Below, piece after piece: positions 48,101-49,776 of a DNA stretch of 49,776 nt. Below the pieces are notes generated by a model, which saw only the letters and a program-made list of their open reading frames with translations, was not told the origin of the DNA and did not search any database. A program made the position numbers and the translations under genes. This stretch comes from Phycisphaerae bacterium (GTDB taxonomy: Bacteria > Planctomycetota > Phycisphaerae > Sedimentisphaerales > Anaerobacaceae), in contig JADHXR010000037.1 of assembly GCA_016782865.1 (NCBI GenBank), positions 1 to 49,776 on the forward strand, written 5' to 3'. How positions within the stretch are numbered: the stretch's first letter is position 1; every line of letters begins with the position of its first letter.

Positions 48101-49776
48101 CATTAAGGCCGGTGCCGCCTCTTCATCCTGTAGGATGGACTCGCGCAACTCCAAAGCCTCCTGTGACACATGAGTTATGAACTCGTCACGGGTCATGGCC
48201 GTGGCGGCAGCCACTACATGGAAGCGGAAGGGAATGAAGCGGTAAAGATCCTCACTGGGCATGGCACCCGTCTGGTTCCACATATCCGTCAGGCTGAATC
48301 CTTCGAGAGACTCACGGATCTGATCTGCCATGGTTCCCGGTAGTTGCGCCAGCGCATCGTCGATGACCTTGTTGAAAAACAGGTCCAGTCCATCCGGTCC
48401 CTGGTCCAAATACTCCAGCGCTTCTGGATCACGAGACACCTTGCTGATCTGCGCTACAAACTCTTCCCAGGCCTTATCGTTCATCTCCTTGAGGCCCGGA
48501 TAGGTGGCCAGGTTAAAGGTAAAGGCCGTGAAATCATCGACATAGTGGTCGAACAGGAAGCCGGGTGCGAGCACATGACCGGTCGTGTTCACCGCGGAAT
48601 CCAGACTGGCCCAGGGCACGTCTTGGGCACCGCCCTGCTCGGGATAGCCTCCCACGTTTGAGAAGAAATTGACGTAAGGCAGGCCGTAAATCACGGCGTT
48701 ATTCAACATTTCCGGGATACCAACCTGGAAGAATACATAGGGTGTATCCAGGTTGCTGACACTCTGCAGCGCAACACTGTAGGTGCCCAAGTCCCCGGCC
48801 AGGATCACGCGCGGCCCGCCGACCCCGATGGTGACGTCCGGCTCGATGGCCCGCTCTACCTGGAACCGGTAAGGAACGACGACCTGCTCGCCGTTGGGAT
48901 TGATTACCTTGACGTCATAGAGTCCATGAGGAGCCTCTGTAAGGTCAAAACTCGCGATGATCCTGGTGCTGTCAATCACGTCATAGACCACTGGCTCGTA
49001 CTCGGCAAAACCGGGACGGACCAGCTTGATAATGGCGTCCTCATGGAACCGGGCACCCGTGATTTTGGTGGTCACGTAACTGCTGTCTCCCCCGAAGTCG
49101 GCCTTGATATCGGTGATCAGCACGGGCAGCAATTCGGCCAAAACCATGACCGGTGTATCCGCCTGCGGCTCGGAATAGCCCCGGATCAGGCAATAGTAAA
49201 CACCCGGTTCCGTAGCCGGGATAACCGCGATCTGGGTGGGGGCCAGTCCCCCTTCATACCGGGCGTCGAATTCGGTCCCGGAAGGGGCAAAGCCATGCCG
49301 CAGGTAGAGCTCATGCACAGATAGCTCACTGCTGGCCGCCAAGGTGACCCGTAACGTCGTATCTTGTGGTACGGTGATCTGCAGCAGTCGTTCCTGGCCC
49401 GTACTCAGGGTAGTCTCAAAAGGCACGCCAGGCATTATCTCGTATGCTGCAACGTCAAGCAGGCCGGGCGAAGCCGTACGATTGTTGGCCTCGTTCACAC
49501 CCTCATGGACCTGGTTAAAGATGTCCGTGCGTACGATGATGCGATATTGACCTGGAACCACCGGCGGCAGGAATGCATTTAGACCCGATGTATATGATTG
49601 GCCCGTGGCAATGGTTGTGGATACAGACCTTCTCCCCAGCAGCCGGTCATGGATGTCCCAGGTGGCGTCTGTGGAGAGATATACCGAATCCGACCAGGTT
49701 CCCTCGGCTGTGGTGTCGCTGAGATTGGCAACGGTCCATTGAATCTGCACGGGCTCGCCCGCCATCATCTGCTGGG
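24131..49776 (-). CDS. Giant modular surface/secreted protein (at least 8,547 aa; 5' end outside window)
   Basis: One frame is open over 25.6 kb with no stop. It is already inside a CARDB-like domain at the right edge (QQMMAGEPVQIQW), so the true start and any signal peptide lie beyond 49776. Residues are numbered from the ATG at 49768. Order: CARDB-like and PPC-like (1-230), IPT-like and unknown domains (to about 1000), beta-propeller (1077-1330), Big5-like, putative-Ig array (1560-2430), RHS/YD segment (2637-2880), dockerin (3013-3065), Big2, ZU5-like (about 3360-3470), IPT-like, one tandem-95, YVTN-like propeller (3827-4257), Vps62-like (4440-4625), alpha/beta-hydrolase-like (4750-5040), metzincin-like protease (5200-5370), eleven tandem-95 (5593-6660), PKD (6847-7327), two tandem-95 with Ig, lamin-tail (7710-7883), four DUF11 (7893-8428) and a C-terminal domain. 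Probably an adhesin or predation/attachment factor. No transporter or sortase partner is in view. Confidence 0.93.
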   Translation of the reverse strand, partial: QQMMAGEPVQIQWTVANLSDTTAEGTWSDSVYLSTDATWDIHDRLLGRRSVSTTIATGQSYTSGLNAFLPPVVPGQYRIIVRTDIFNQVHEGVNEANNRTASPGLLDVAAYEIMPGVPFETTLSTGQERLLQITVPQDTTLRVTLAASSELSVHELYLRHGFAPSGTEFDARYEGGLAPTQIAVIPATEPGVYYCLIRGYSEPQADTPVMVLAELLPVLITDIKADFGGDSSYVTTKITGARFHEDAIIKLVRPGFAEYEPVVYDVIDSTRIIASFDLTEAPHGLYDVKVINPNGEQVVVPYRFQVERAIEPDVTIGVGGPRVILAGDLGTYSVALQSVSNLDTPYVFFQVGIPEMLNNAVIYGLPYVNFFSNVGGYPEQGGAQDVPWASLDSAVNTTGHVLAPGFLFDHYVDDFTAFTFNLATYPGLKEMNDKAWEEFVAQISKVSRDPEALEYLDQGPDGLDLFFNKVIDDALAQLPGTMADQIRESLEGFSLTDMWNQTGAMPSEDLYRFIPFRFHVVAAATAMTRDEFITHVSQEALELRESILQDEEAAPALMTLAADASTWQELYLAALEEAGILRAESDAPPIREHPKIISLMTTLASGILIGPAGEEIRTTGNLLDFFEQVRTWYGHDPNQLAEIEFWDRRFNSETGMSYEIPVPAIPEYEDYDLGLSQPTHFEAFRVYVPWIPFENRGAGLPADFQINGAPDMGGTIGPVDNEAFVPLDLSAYFEGEGGVHGLASITGPLTAETDGFLPAHAPLPYTIHFENDSAASTQPGEIRIVTQLDEDLDGYSFRMGDMKVGQINVHIPDGQSLFQGDFDFTQAKGFILRISAGIDLLQNEATWLIQAIDPDTGEVIQDPSRGLLVPNNAQGHGTGFVTYTIKPKDDVETGTEISAQARVLFNNTPPEDTPVLTQVVDGAAPVTELTVSRVSQTGDNYLVEWNVTEDESGSGFKHVTLYVAADGGNFQIWQRQLTEASGSLVYEGEAGHTYEFLALATDMAGNREPVPFGVAATDDGSQVNLGALPSVPETTPPNFGIAPEPSPEPSTNPLFTEAEQSIPSAQAVARPSEFDQVLRPFVGRAFATGFEQSHADIGPMALAEAPDGTIIISGGPARNRLYRFDIQGGTADQAWVELDYPIFNLAFDADGNLWATTGGGPLLQLDPETGRIVNEFGDGLNIALAIDPETGLIYVSSGKGVEIFDPVSQKFSHYSRDLNLRVGSLAFAPDGSLWATTWPDRHQVIRFTDRARGELMLAFETDIDSIAFGRPGTELEGLLFVSHNSGEDSAGSELTMVDLATLRSIALATGGSRGDVVLTTSDGRLLLSQSHQVDVINPALPPVVLAANPPPAGVAVLPLQYLSITFDQDMLAQGQEDLYSVENPGNYTLTGQTSGAVAFRSVLYVPETFTVFLTPDPLAPDDYELTLSENISSIQGLTLAESYTTTFTAITNLSDFVDIEFADARSNRADGTVSYDVVITNTSQAELLLPIILVLDPAQGYMGVPEQAVGQASDGRWFVDLSDALPAGQGLAPGQSTTGRTITIRNPAGRKVDYDTGVSSQLAPNAAPVFDSQPVTEAVADQVYTYPAQAHDPESTALVFVLYQGPAEMTVDPYTGLVSWLPTPDSPAEVSVTLDVYDNLGAHSSQQYTLQVDGGNRQPQLGALPETITGAEGLPLEINVYATDPDGDPLVYLADNLPPGAVFDAAQHRFTWTPGYEANGTYENLTFIVTDGINQVTAETTLLISDVDRGPVLLKPADRTLREGDRLRFYLQGEDPDGDPVQFSSRLLAPGAFLDPNTGLFDWTPNYFQAGEYHIPFTVSNKNGSVTETMVLTVLNANGAPIFDQMDGWRIYEGEMVAFTAFARDPDNPGFTLPFRLPDDTLFYPEFGEPTVTYGVQNLPQGASFDAETALFAWIPAFGDLGEHLVTFTATDDGDGTGTALTTSVTVPVTVLNLNRPPEIPEIDNVLVPRDEVLDLDVQVTDPDGNPLTLSATSALPGYALPDFATFTDNGDGTGRFHFAPVVGHRGDYVITLHAADDGDGDSPDAIQTAYYSFNVQVDSPNEPPIFDYIGDKVAVAGQPFELTVRCHDMDQEPLVFEVTGLPASASLTPGAVYGTATLNWTPTAQDLDTYVVTFTVTDGGNGNPSLVETDSKQITLVVRLTNQVPVLVPVGNRTLAEGDLLTLQLAGQDNDGDALTYSADLPGGARFGARTGTLTWTPSLNQAGVYEGILVTVSDGLGTSSETISITVTNVNQSPRLVPVGKQYGREGATLIFSIVAVDYDEDPLVYTVASGLPEGAILNPNTGQFSWKPGYEQAGQYPVTFAAQDPEGLFDTYETFITIDNVNRAPVPHTSDHSAKLGEPLSFFVTATDPDLNTTFTYAAEGLPEGATLDETTGQFNWTPGPGQAGEYVVTLEVSDGLATVPQWILIKAAIEPEKPQVHVELTPSFPAIPGQSVLIHAIADSLADITDLAVTVDGEVLVLDTDGRAWFTARNIGQTTVEAVATDADGLQGRATVQLKVRDPEDKTVPQVSFDETLLGRVLFETTDIIGTVNDTNLDSWQVEIAPAGSEDFTVIASGLEPVYDDAFTGIDPARLTNGFYVLRLSARDISGRKAQTRITLEVNTPSKPAAYQRTETDLAVDLGGVPVQLLRVYDSLQRDTAGAFGHGWSLANREVEIQTNILPTGQEEFGLFNAFRLGTRLYLSTPEGERLGFTFAPQRHEIGAAVYYTPAWQADPGGTYTLTSVDAMLAKAGSRFYDQATGQPYNPANPFFTGADYTLTAPAPDNTQYLIDTVRGVIETITPTGAHLFYTDSGITAAGGQAIQFMHDDMGRLQRVIAPDGTVLQYQYNDIGNLVAVRNVTTGEAARYGYDPADPHLLTSAVTGGAAGQAILYQDTPVTAPVLADLGGAGNFAGQIILGTLAADTTDRYTFSIRASEIGSTPTDWVLLRVAVTTDNSNLQPALPTLAGLDAISTYVDMDRAVALYAVEREGLYLLALSGNSAATAGDYQLYLSVAGDINADGLIDGLDTQLLADAQGTALGDPGYEFVADLDGNGVVDVNDTFVLISNYGFIANQAPQINPVMPDVMTHVDLQVQVDLAQVATDPDGDPIYYRVAGVTNGQVALTSDGQFAIFTPTVGFAGAASFEVVADDGFNTSGVGRLETAVSDEPLVNLHINLTSVILQLGQTTELVVTGDFADQAGVELPLSYVTAQVTDESVARLSANGTVQAVSEGTTILTVSRGSLLDAAAIGVEPIPDEYDYYGPFVGVDFIDVYPQALTLPGVGATRQMLVGRSAEYDLGDASAGTYYFVSDSDVLSVSADGLVTAVAEGTARVIMINGVGQAEAPVLVETPHVGPTVLGEQGGSIAAADGTTISIGPGALDEEVTVSIEPVAEEDLLLAVPEPFGFVGAFELELDNRLYESAQLAVPVSTEIPVGEEVYFFKRMTLLDENEDPHELWIIVENGVVGADHIARTTSPPYPGFSEEGQYLCAKNDTAEKLIGVQVSISYAGDITVGVSTSVVTFNSPAGMAYGVMTMSRIALLSVPRFPTLSLGIWTYRDPEGWEEIMSGPARQQQVTVNVPSDINEVEIEVPLLLPIVSGAPKIEKVTVQRLSDINNPDWTERAKLILEGKGFFAGDTVYFEMPGEDAISGTNFSFDSSKNQITVEIPRNIILGLSDIYIEASSGLMSNIATINKAEFGFSILAGGAGGIGVFGLEMDPARPPPPPLPSAGNDAPVAANDAYTTEEDTPLTVAAPGVLGNDRDVDGDPLTAVLRTNPDNGTLVFDADGSFTYTPRSDFNGSDSFTYTASDGLGGTDTATVTVNVGKDLIRIIDNGYRPVDILVSSDQTRVYVASNGGISVIDAITLRQVRIDNKDDINLSQLLLINETIGGTPITNIGQAWSMALDPDDRFLYVAGPWKVIYIIDIDARSSADTFHKVLDTPIELKRMPTATPLPNDIEYNPTKAIAVNDDGHYLYVGSDKVRKSAGGSTAKIDDFILVVNVDPDGKPEGDDPNLDSAIQNENGWYRIIYEIDVDFKVERIIASEDRDKLAYTYAFRGLDKPVWQFGRIVVKDDDPTDFKLDNNLSTPVDTTLGVFSFHVIPILTGYHLSLEMPRDIVFTPDLKYAFVTDWGIWYQYMIGGDIRLYPGEWGAKVGVIKDPFGSSAEHVASTTPIEGGFAEYVALDSLRMQLYVGYRGVNEILVLDAAKMIKAVEDVESEDLVVNLAKVPLDQIMDSTDPDKPHPSYYPHIVPITTRGLDPNTGKIIGGTPFEIAVPNRMRISEILEIDRWWAYASNKDTGPEVFEVKVKIDIEVAGRYQLAIANIGDPLKKEHWHLKDSAVATIDAGADHYSISWTPAPTGGLGVAETESIFLDAGTHTITIDSFVAPEDYLVEKILFILSSPGITHDSLETMFVSDRKELNITDVTINDSNGNRIDSLEQLIKAFAPILWYNADEHYKPVSVDIPLNDDDVVLRDSGGNEISSAPKAEIGTVADTNAYLDLPGTSPQQYRPSSLTTTVYASIIPDLDKKRIAINYYFYYPYSNWMEHGGHNNHESDWESITVFLNDTGAGYVPTWVGYAQHEQVLAGLLGKKSDGGQVVNWGASVTSGTTHPNVFVGLGGHASYFDPGMTTWLLDQEMHFGDNTTHITPNDPNYEIEYLARTPELKGTSHDWALFSGRWGQLDLGDIPLLPEWAEGDDGPRGPVFQGPEGLAIFDNWGLRWLDPWTWKEGGWSVGMPLDEVDLGTRGDGTMLPDGKWTIISHGLAPDSDKYEDLILPDPITAKGYETGWMWGLAQRIRHESINSVTLESNIAIHRMNVTADFLDGIISKGLSGWTVNGWASADIAIDDPDYHHVLLFDWREVSNYSDPDIPDAGWTFDGPPDGASGEDGYAEASADFLYAILKGNDIADDVSTAIGYSRGAVVMSELAQRILIAGANVGKVIYLDAEGGGILYEDASFSAWTPITDSAWTGPETDNYYSSYLDLLGGHSVDGANNFDDGTEYSHTDLPLKKGFPHYLIGDVDNGANDGLYIENGVIVTKDILSYSSGTKDPYSYDPPTSLELFNGNFEYEDSTAGWWWHGGGTDLASSGGGWVINGELHLHTGESRTHNWTYVPSAEYIKFDIEVYGDCELQIKWAGPDGNFSVIATLAFSDGDAKTVTRSIGSINGVGRIQFELTAPGLARAEIDNIGWLAELPLIVESLPSDSEEQGEVKTVTNEEVATTAAHALARLDSHGWIIADSIRLDDAYYSIRDLNDGVLALTEPGGIVLDDDAAGYGWFIDDTPWDNEEFTNTVYDWELHADADSPAAGKIDLLTVLMHEMGHVMGLPDVSAGIDPTRLMTGILAPGVRRLPSELDLAMLTPEPGSPDADPSTGLVAVDYSDFIRRINQFREDQNSVAEALHQDTYDLDDLRIGITNGTFSIADEKDPGFGWSLMSDASVQDGVAVLDEGRAFFSGMSQTFIIPSGAERLRFVVDSAVLGATTGNPGDAFEVALLNADTMTSLVGTAAGLDNTDAFLNIQGNGTTYISPAVSIAGLNASGDVLSLADSIAVEIDLSGVPPGTVAALYFDLLGFGEVDSRVIIDNVFILTGAEVPPIAVSDTVTTYVNDEIIIDILANDVDPDGDIDPSSMVIVAGTEPEHGSIAVNYQTGIVTYQPQTDYYGEDAFGYTVQDNSGIESNEATVTINVRRHNTLSDVRADTYICSEDTALVAGPQAGVLANDTDADGHSLIAILVQGPAHGSLTLNADGSFEYIPNQDFHGDDSFAYKVYDGIDESNQATVDITVEPVNDDPVTGADRYVVREDGTLTTPAPGILFNDSDLDGDSLAATLETIDPAYGQVAVNADGSFTYTPAENFFGIATFTYLVEDGHGGQAAGTATITVNPVNDAPIAVDDTYPINEGAILAVNLANGVLANDSDVDGDLLEASLESGPANGTITLNSNGSFEYIATDYFNGDDSFTYLIADGNGGTSTAVVSVTVNPVNDPPVGVDDLYVTDEDMSLVVDVLQGVLSNDYDVDSGSLTAELLADVSHGTLTLSSNGSFQYIPDPDFRGLETFTYQASDGSADSNETAVMIVVNPINDTPVAVDDTYSVDEDITLTVDAASGVLANDSDIDNDTLAVVLLTDVAHGDLSLNSDGSFDYVPDSEFNGTDSFTYRASDGRGGEVSATVTITVNPINDVPMAADDAYSVDEDTILAVDAATGVLVNDTDIEGNPLTAALESGPTNGILVMNSDGSFEYAPDDDFHGQDSFGYWVDDGNGGQTLATAVITINPIADSPVAVDDGYTTNEDTSLNTDVAQGVLANDNDVDGDPLTAELLTDVSHGVLTFDSNGSFQYIPEANFHGLDSFTYQVNDGSNNSNETTVTITVNPINDVPVALDDTYSMADEAALVVYAAEGVLANDNDVDGDALTASVESGPANGSLTLNADGSFTYTRAGGFAGDDSFTYRTSDGHGGQAVAAVVIAVNPLNQAPVTNNDTYDVDEDSGLSVDASAGVLSNDEDVNNDVLTAALIGGPSHGALTLNSNGSFSYTPATDFNGADSFTYRASDGQGGSATGIVSIMVNPVNDVPVAMDDAYTIDEDDTLTVDAAAGVLANDSDVDGNPLTAALVTGPAHGTLSLNPDGSFEYTPHSNYSGSDSFTYVVSDGQGGTDTATVVININEINQAPQVETEHDGITVNEGDVTENTGTFADLDQGDVVQITASIGTITQIGSQVGTWTWSFTTMDGPADAQTVTITATDQSGATAQTTFDLTVSNVPPTFEAGANETLLPADSGLFTRASISFTDPGADQWTGTVNYGGLGGDQALSIDAIGMTFGLNHTYTAEDTYTVTVTVTDDDADTHTDTFDVEVHLNHAPVADANGPYVIDEGADLHLDGSGSSDPDTAAGDRIVLYEWDLNNHLTEATPTVPWDDLSDLPMGVAHPISLRVTDSFGVTDTDTTALTVYRNQPVAVISASPNPAAPGQQVTSDASASTHGRPDRTIVQYEWDFDYDGSFDVDGSGVQVTHAYTQFGQYTAALRVTDDNAPALTDITTVVVDISLGNNPPVADPNGPYQIDVGDDLQLDGSGSSDPNESAGDSIVSYQWDIGGDGSYEYTSLTPTVPWADLSSLPLGTAHTIRLLVTDSFGATDTDTTTLTICRNQPVAVISASPNPAAYGQQVTFDGSGSTHGRPDRSIVQYELDFEYDGLTFDVDANGAQVTHAYGQFGSYTAALRVTDDNAPAKTDIATVMIDISLGNNPPVADANGPYVIDEGDDLQLDGSGSSDPDEAAGDSIVLHEWDLFHELTEGTPTVPWSDLSDLALDVVHTISLRVTDSFGATGTDSATLTINHVNTPPVANDDAITTNEDTPVTYNVLSNDYDVDGDALIVSSFTNGVNGTVQINVDNTVTYTPAQDYFGPDSFTYYLSDGNGGEDTATVNITVTPVNDAPKVSDPGEQFSRELDVVSLQILASDPDGDALTYSAQGLPDGLSVDPVTGLISGELSYDSAGFHEVFVVVTDGQSSVESGFPWTVTNTNRAPVANDDDAATDEDTPVTIHVLANDSDGDGDALSLGLLDISATPGLVTVNADDTLTYDPNGRFEHLNDGDTATDTFIYTIGDGNGGSDTATVTVTITGVNDAPVDIELDDSSISENQPSGTFVGSFSTADPDVGDSHTYSLVPGAVHNASFALNGNQLVSTEVFDFETQNSYSILVRSTDDGGLSREETFDIEINNVNEGAGLVINEIDSDTPGTDTVEFVELYDGGSGNTPLDGLVIVFYNGNGDVSYRAIDLDDYSTNAEGFFVIGNAGVPNVDLVFTNDNNNLQNGPDAVALYEGSAVDFPNGTPVTIAGLVDAVVYDTNDDDDAGLLPLLNAGQPQVDEAGGAGSAVDSLSRRPDGGAQRDTSTYVPQEPTPGQTNVIVPRVDLVVTKTESVDPVVAGSGAGNLVYVVTVTNAGPSDATGVTLSEAVTLPAGVTIVSITPSTGTYLPANDPNGTWSVGNLDAGASETLTIVMTVGAGTADGAIVSDTATVTGVNETLINTGDDTATENTTVQQRVDLQVSKLDTPDPVTAGSGPSNLTHTVTVTNAGPSNASGVTLSESVSLPAGVSIVSITPSGATSYAPADTSPGTWTVGNLAVGASETLTIVMTVGGSTADGAVVSDTATVTAVNETLINTGDDTATENTTVQRRVDLQVSKLDTPDPVTAGSGPSNLTHTVTVTNAGPSDASGVTLSESVSLPAGASIVSITPSGTTTYAPADTSPGTWTVGNLAVGASETLTIVMTVGDSTADGAIVSDAATVTAANETLINTGDDSATENTTVQRRVDLQVSKLDTPDPVTAGSGPDNLTHTVTVTNAGPSDASGVTLSETVSLPAGASIVSITPSGTTTYAPADTSPGTWIVGNLASGASETLTIVMTVRASTADGAIVSDTATVTAVNETLINTGDDSATENTTVQRTSQESQLASDLVSMQASGLRYNRRTGVMSSYITITNTSSQAIRGDVHFVINSLSDTNVNLVGGDGTTATGQTYYDLTPYLNDGRLDPGESVTIRLDFYNPLRRRFTFEWDLWGRIG
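24134..24480 (-). other. Giant protein: C-terminal beta domain
   Basis: About 115 residues (YITITNTSSQAIRGDVHFVINSL to the end at GRIG). The pattern of a conserved NTS, a PGES.T.RL.F.NP strand and a closing aromatic strand recurs inside the protein at about 45,080-45,430 (VSYDVVITNTSQAELLLP, APGQST) and in the remnant at 23929-24093. Three related copies suggest a defined module, possibly for secretion or surface attachment, but no known sorting signal is present. Confidence 0.6.
24484..26087 (-). repeat. Four near-identical DUF11 repeats (402-bp period)
   Basis: The string GCTGGACCGTGGTGTTCTC recurs at 24484, 24886, 25288 and 25690, exactly 402 bases (134 codons) apart. Each unit encodes a DUF11 beta domain (VDLQVSKLDTPDPV...TVTNAGPSDASGVTLSE...). 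The three C-terminal copies are almost identical in sequence; the first (near 26,087) is more diverged. Such arrays form stalks in surface proteins and change copy number by recombination. Confidence 0.9.
26110..26640 (-). other. Giant protein: lamin-tail-like domain
   Basis: LVINEIDSDTPGTDTVEFVELYD opening, then LDGLVIVFYNGNG and a long Asn/Asp-rich strand region (NAGVPNVDLVFTNDNNNLQNG). This is the bacterial LTD pattern, frequent in secreted multidomain proteins with nuclease or binding roles; here no nuclease is attached. Confidence 0.75.
27790..29225 (-). repeat. Array of five PKD domains
   Basis: Two alternating types recur: NGPYVIDEGDDLQLDGSGSSDP-type and VAVISASPNPAAPGQQVTFDGS-type, each with YEWDF/YQWDI and RVTDDNAP or RVTDSFGATDTD signatures. 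Order is A-B-A-B-A, which indicates duplication of a two-domain unit. PKD domains serve as extracellular spacers or weak polysaccharide binders. Confidence 0.85.
29790..32990 (-). repeat. Eleven tandem-95 (cadherin-like/VCBS-type) repeats
   Basis: Unit length is about 97 residues (about 291 bp). Each opens with PVAVDD.Y..DED and holds GVLANDSDVDGDPL, GSFEYIPD..F.G.DSFTY and a closing VTITVNP(V/I)ND. Acidic linkers between units suit Ca-dependent rigidity. Copies are diverged from each other, unlike the DUF11 array, so this array is older. Similar single copies occur at 38,300-38,590, 27,500-27,790 and 26,950-27,240. Confidence 0.9.
32990..33560 (-). other. Giant protein: jelly-roll-like domain
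   Basis: ITNGTFSIADEKDPGFGWSL, SQTFIIPSGAERLRFVVDSAVLG and the closing AALYFDLLGFGEVDSRVIIDNVF follow the wording of planctomycete binding modules that start NG.F and end with IDNV. Likely a carbohydrate-binding-type beta sandwich; the ligand is unknown. Confidence 0.5.
33660..34150 (-). other. Giant protein: metzincin-like metallopeptidase domain
   Basis: HEMGHVMGLPD at residues 5317-5327 gives the zinc site HExxHxxGxxD (H5317, E5318, H5321, G5324, D5327). A Met-turn candidate, LMTG with M5338, follows eleven residues later. The upstream sequence (VYDWELHADADSPAAGKIDLLTVL) matches the strand and helix that lead into matrixin-type sites. All catalytic residues are present, so it may be an active protease within the adhesin, perhaps for self-processing or substrate degradation. 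Confidence 0.75.
34640..35500 (-). other. Giant protein: alpha/beta-hydrolase-like domain
   Basis: KWTIISHGLAPDS opens the domain (a strand with an oxyanion-type HG). The elbow GYSRGA has S4917, and KVIYLDAEGGG provides D4944 as a possible acid; HTDLPLKKGFPHYLIG may hold the His. This order is that of lipases and PGAP1-like esterases. The substrate is unknown. Confidence 0.6.
35890..36450 (-). other. Giant protein: Vps62-like domain
   Basis: APILWYNADEHYKPVSVD near residue 4445, then YYFYYPYSN, HESDWESITVFL, a QHEQV stretch and HPNVFVGLGGHASYF near 4609. These landmarks occur in the same order in Vps62/DUF946 proteins of fungi and plants and in bacterial relatives, often in secreted or toxin-associated proteins. 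Its function is not known. Confidence 0.65.
37000..38290 (-). other. Giant protein: second beta-propeller (YVTN-like)
   Basis: Repeated blades of the form RVYVASNGG.SVID, RFLYVAGP.KVIYIID, HYLYVGSDKV, KYAFVTDWG and QLYVGYRGVNEILVLD. A tandem-95 unit lies directly before it (38,300-38,590). It probably serves in protein or glycan binding. Confidence 0.65.
39350..39700 (-). other. Giant protein: ZU5-like domain
   Basis: GEQGGSIAAADGTTISIGPGALDEEVTVSIEP is the characteristic first half of ZU5-like autoproteolytic or anchor-type domains. Two Big2-like modules precede it (about 39,760-40,250). Confidence 0.55.
40570..40730 (-). other. Giant protein: internal type I dockerin
   Basis: Two Ca-binding loops, DINADGLIDGLD (3015-3026) and DLDGNGVVDVND (3048-3059), with the usual spacing of a duplicated dockerin helix-loop. 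Dockerins normally sit at the C-terminus of cellulosome-type enzymes; here it lies in the middle. Confidence 0.85.
41130..41860 (-). other. Giant protein: RHS/YD-repeat segment
   Basis: TETDLAVDLGGVPVQLLRVYD, then FGHGWSLANREVEI, and YD-type units (FMHDDMGRLQRVIAPDGT, LQYQYNDIGNLVAVRN, ARYGYDP). These are core elements of RHS/teneurin-like shells that encapsulate toxins. Only a few repeats remain and no toxin follows. Confidence 0.8.
42480..45090 (-). repeat. Array of about ten putative-Ig (He_PIG/cadherin-like) repeats
   Basis: Each unit of about 80-100 residues has a D(P)DGDPL.Y core, LP.GA.FD..TG.F.WTP and a closing TDG/VSDG strand with a VTNVN linker. They are diverged from one another. 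Typical of extracellular adhesin stalks. Confidence 0.8.
45780..46540 (-). other. Giant protein: first beta-propeller
   Basis: Blades such as MALAEAPDGTIIISGG, LAFDADGNLWATTGGG, LAIDPETGLIYVSSGKG and LAFAPDGSLWATTWPD match NHL/Vgb-type propellers. Likely a binding platform. Confidence 0.75.

Overview
The window most likely comes from a planctomycete, probably of the Phycisphaerae/Sedimentisphaerales type. This is inferred from gene style, not from a marker gene. The signs are Tat-exported Gfo/Idh/MocA and FAD oxidoreductases with SRRNFIK- or NRREFSK-like leaders, paired LamG proteins ending in a VDDIRLY-like module, a prepilin-like protein with the [16 protein letters not shown] leader and a degenerate H-X9-DG end, a VPGA/PEP-CTERM-like tail, dockerin loops and a gigantic surface protein. 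No rRNA, tRNA, CRISPR array or replication origin was seen.

Layout. 1-2.9 kb: the N-terminus of an IS66-like transposase runs off the left edge, followed by a Fic protein with an altered catalytic motif, repeat-rich non-coding DNA and the orphan C-terminus of a PEP-CTERM-like protein. 2.9-12.5 kb: a set of exported sugar/ester-degrading and redox enzymes, namely a sialidase (+), a secreted TIM-barrel glycosidase and a Tat Gfo/Idh oxidoreductase (both -), a two-domain acetyl-xylan-esterase-like hydrolase (+) and a Tat FAD oxidoreductase (+), with small unknown genes and an AlkD-like HEAT protein between them. A MITE-like element and palindromic repeats sit in the gaps. 12.6-15.8 kb: small housekeeping-type genes, including a three-gene set of unknown function, an iodotyrosine-deiodinase-like nitroreductase, a YdeI/OmpD-associated protein and an alpha/beta hydrolase. 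15.9-23.7 kb: a Gly/Arg-rich exported repeat protein, two tandem LamG paralogues that share a terminator hairpin, and a divergent prepilin-like gene.

23.9-49.8 kb: one uninterrupted reading frame on the minus strand, open at the right edge, encodes at least 8,547 residues of a modular surface or secreted protein. From N to C it has a CARDB-like repeat, a beta-propeller, about ten putative-Ig repeats, an RHS/YD-repeat segment, a dockerin, Big2 and ZU5-like modules, a second propeller, a Vps62-like domain, an alpha/beta-hydrolase-like domain with GYSRG, a metzincin-like HExxHxxGxxD protease, eleven tandem-95 (cadherin-like) repeats, five PKD domains, a lamin-tail domain, four near-identical DUF11 repeats and a C-terminal domain. 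A decayed second copy of that C-terminal domain lies just downstream.

How it fits together (inference). The left half looks like a scavenging kit for complex glycans such as sialylated or acetylated, mucin- or algal-type polymers: desialylation, glycosidic cleavage and deacetylation outside the cytoplasm, then oxidation by Tat-exported redox enzymes. The LamG proteins and the giant protein would provide binding and adhesion. The most unusual item is the giant protein, whose middle (about 33.96-39.56 kb) is clearly AT-richer than the rest and carries the enzyme-like domains. It looks like a cassette inserted into a repeat scaffold.
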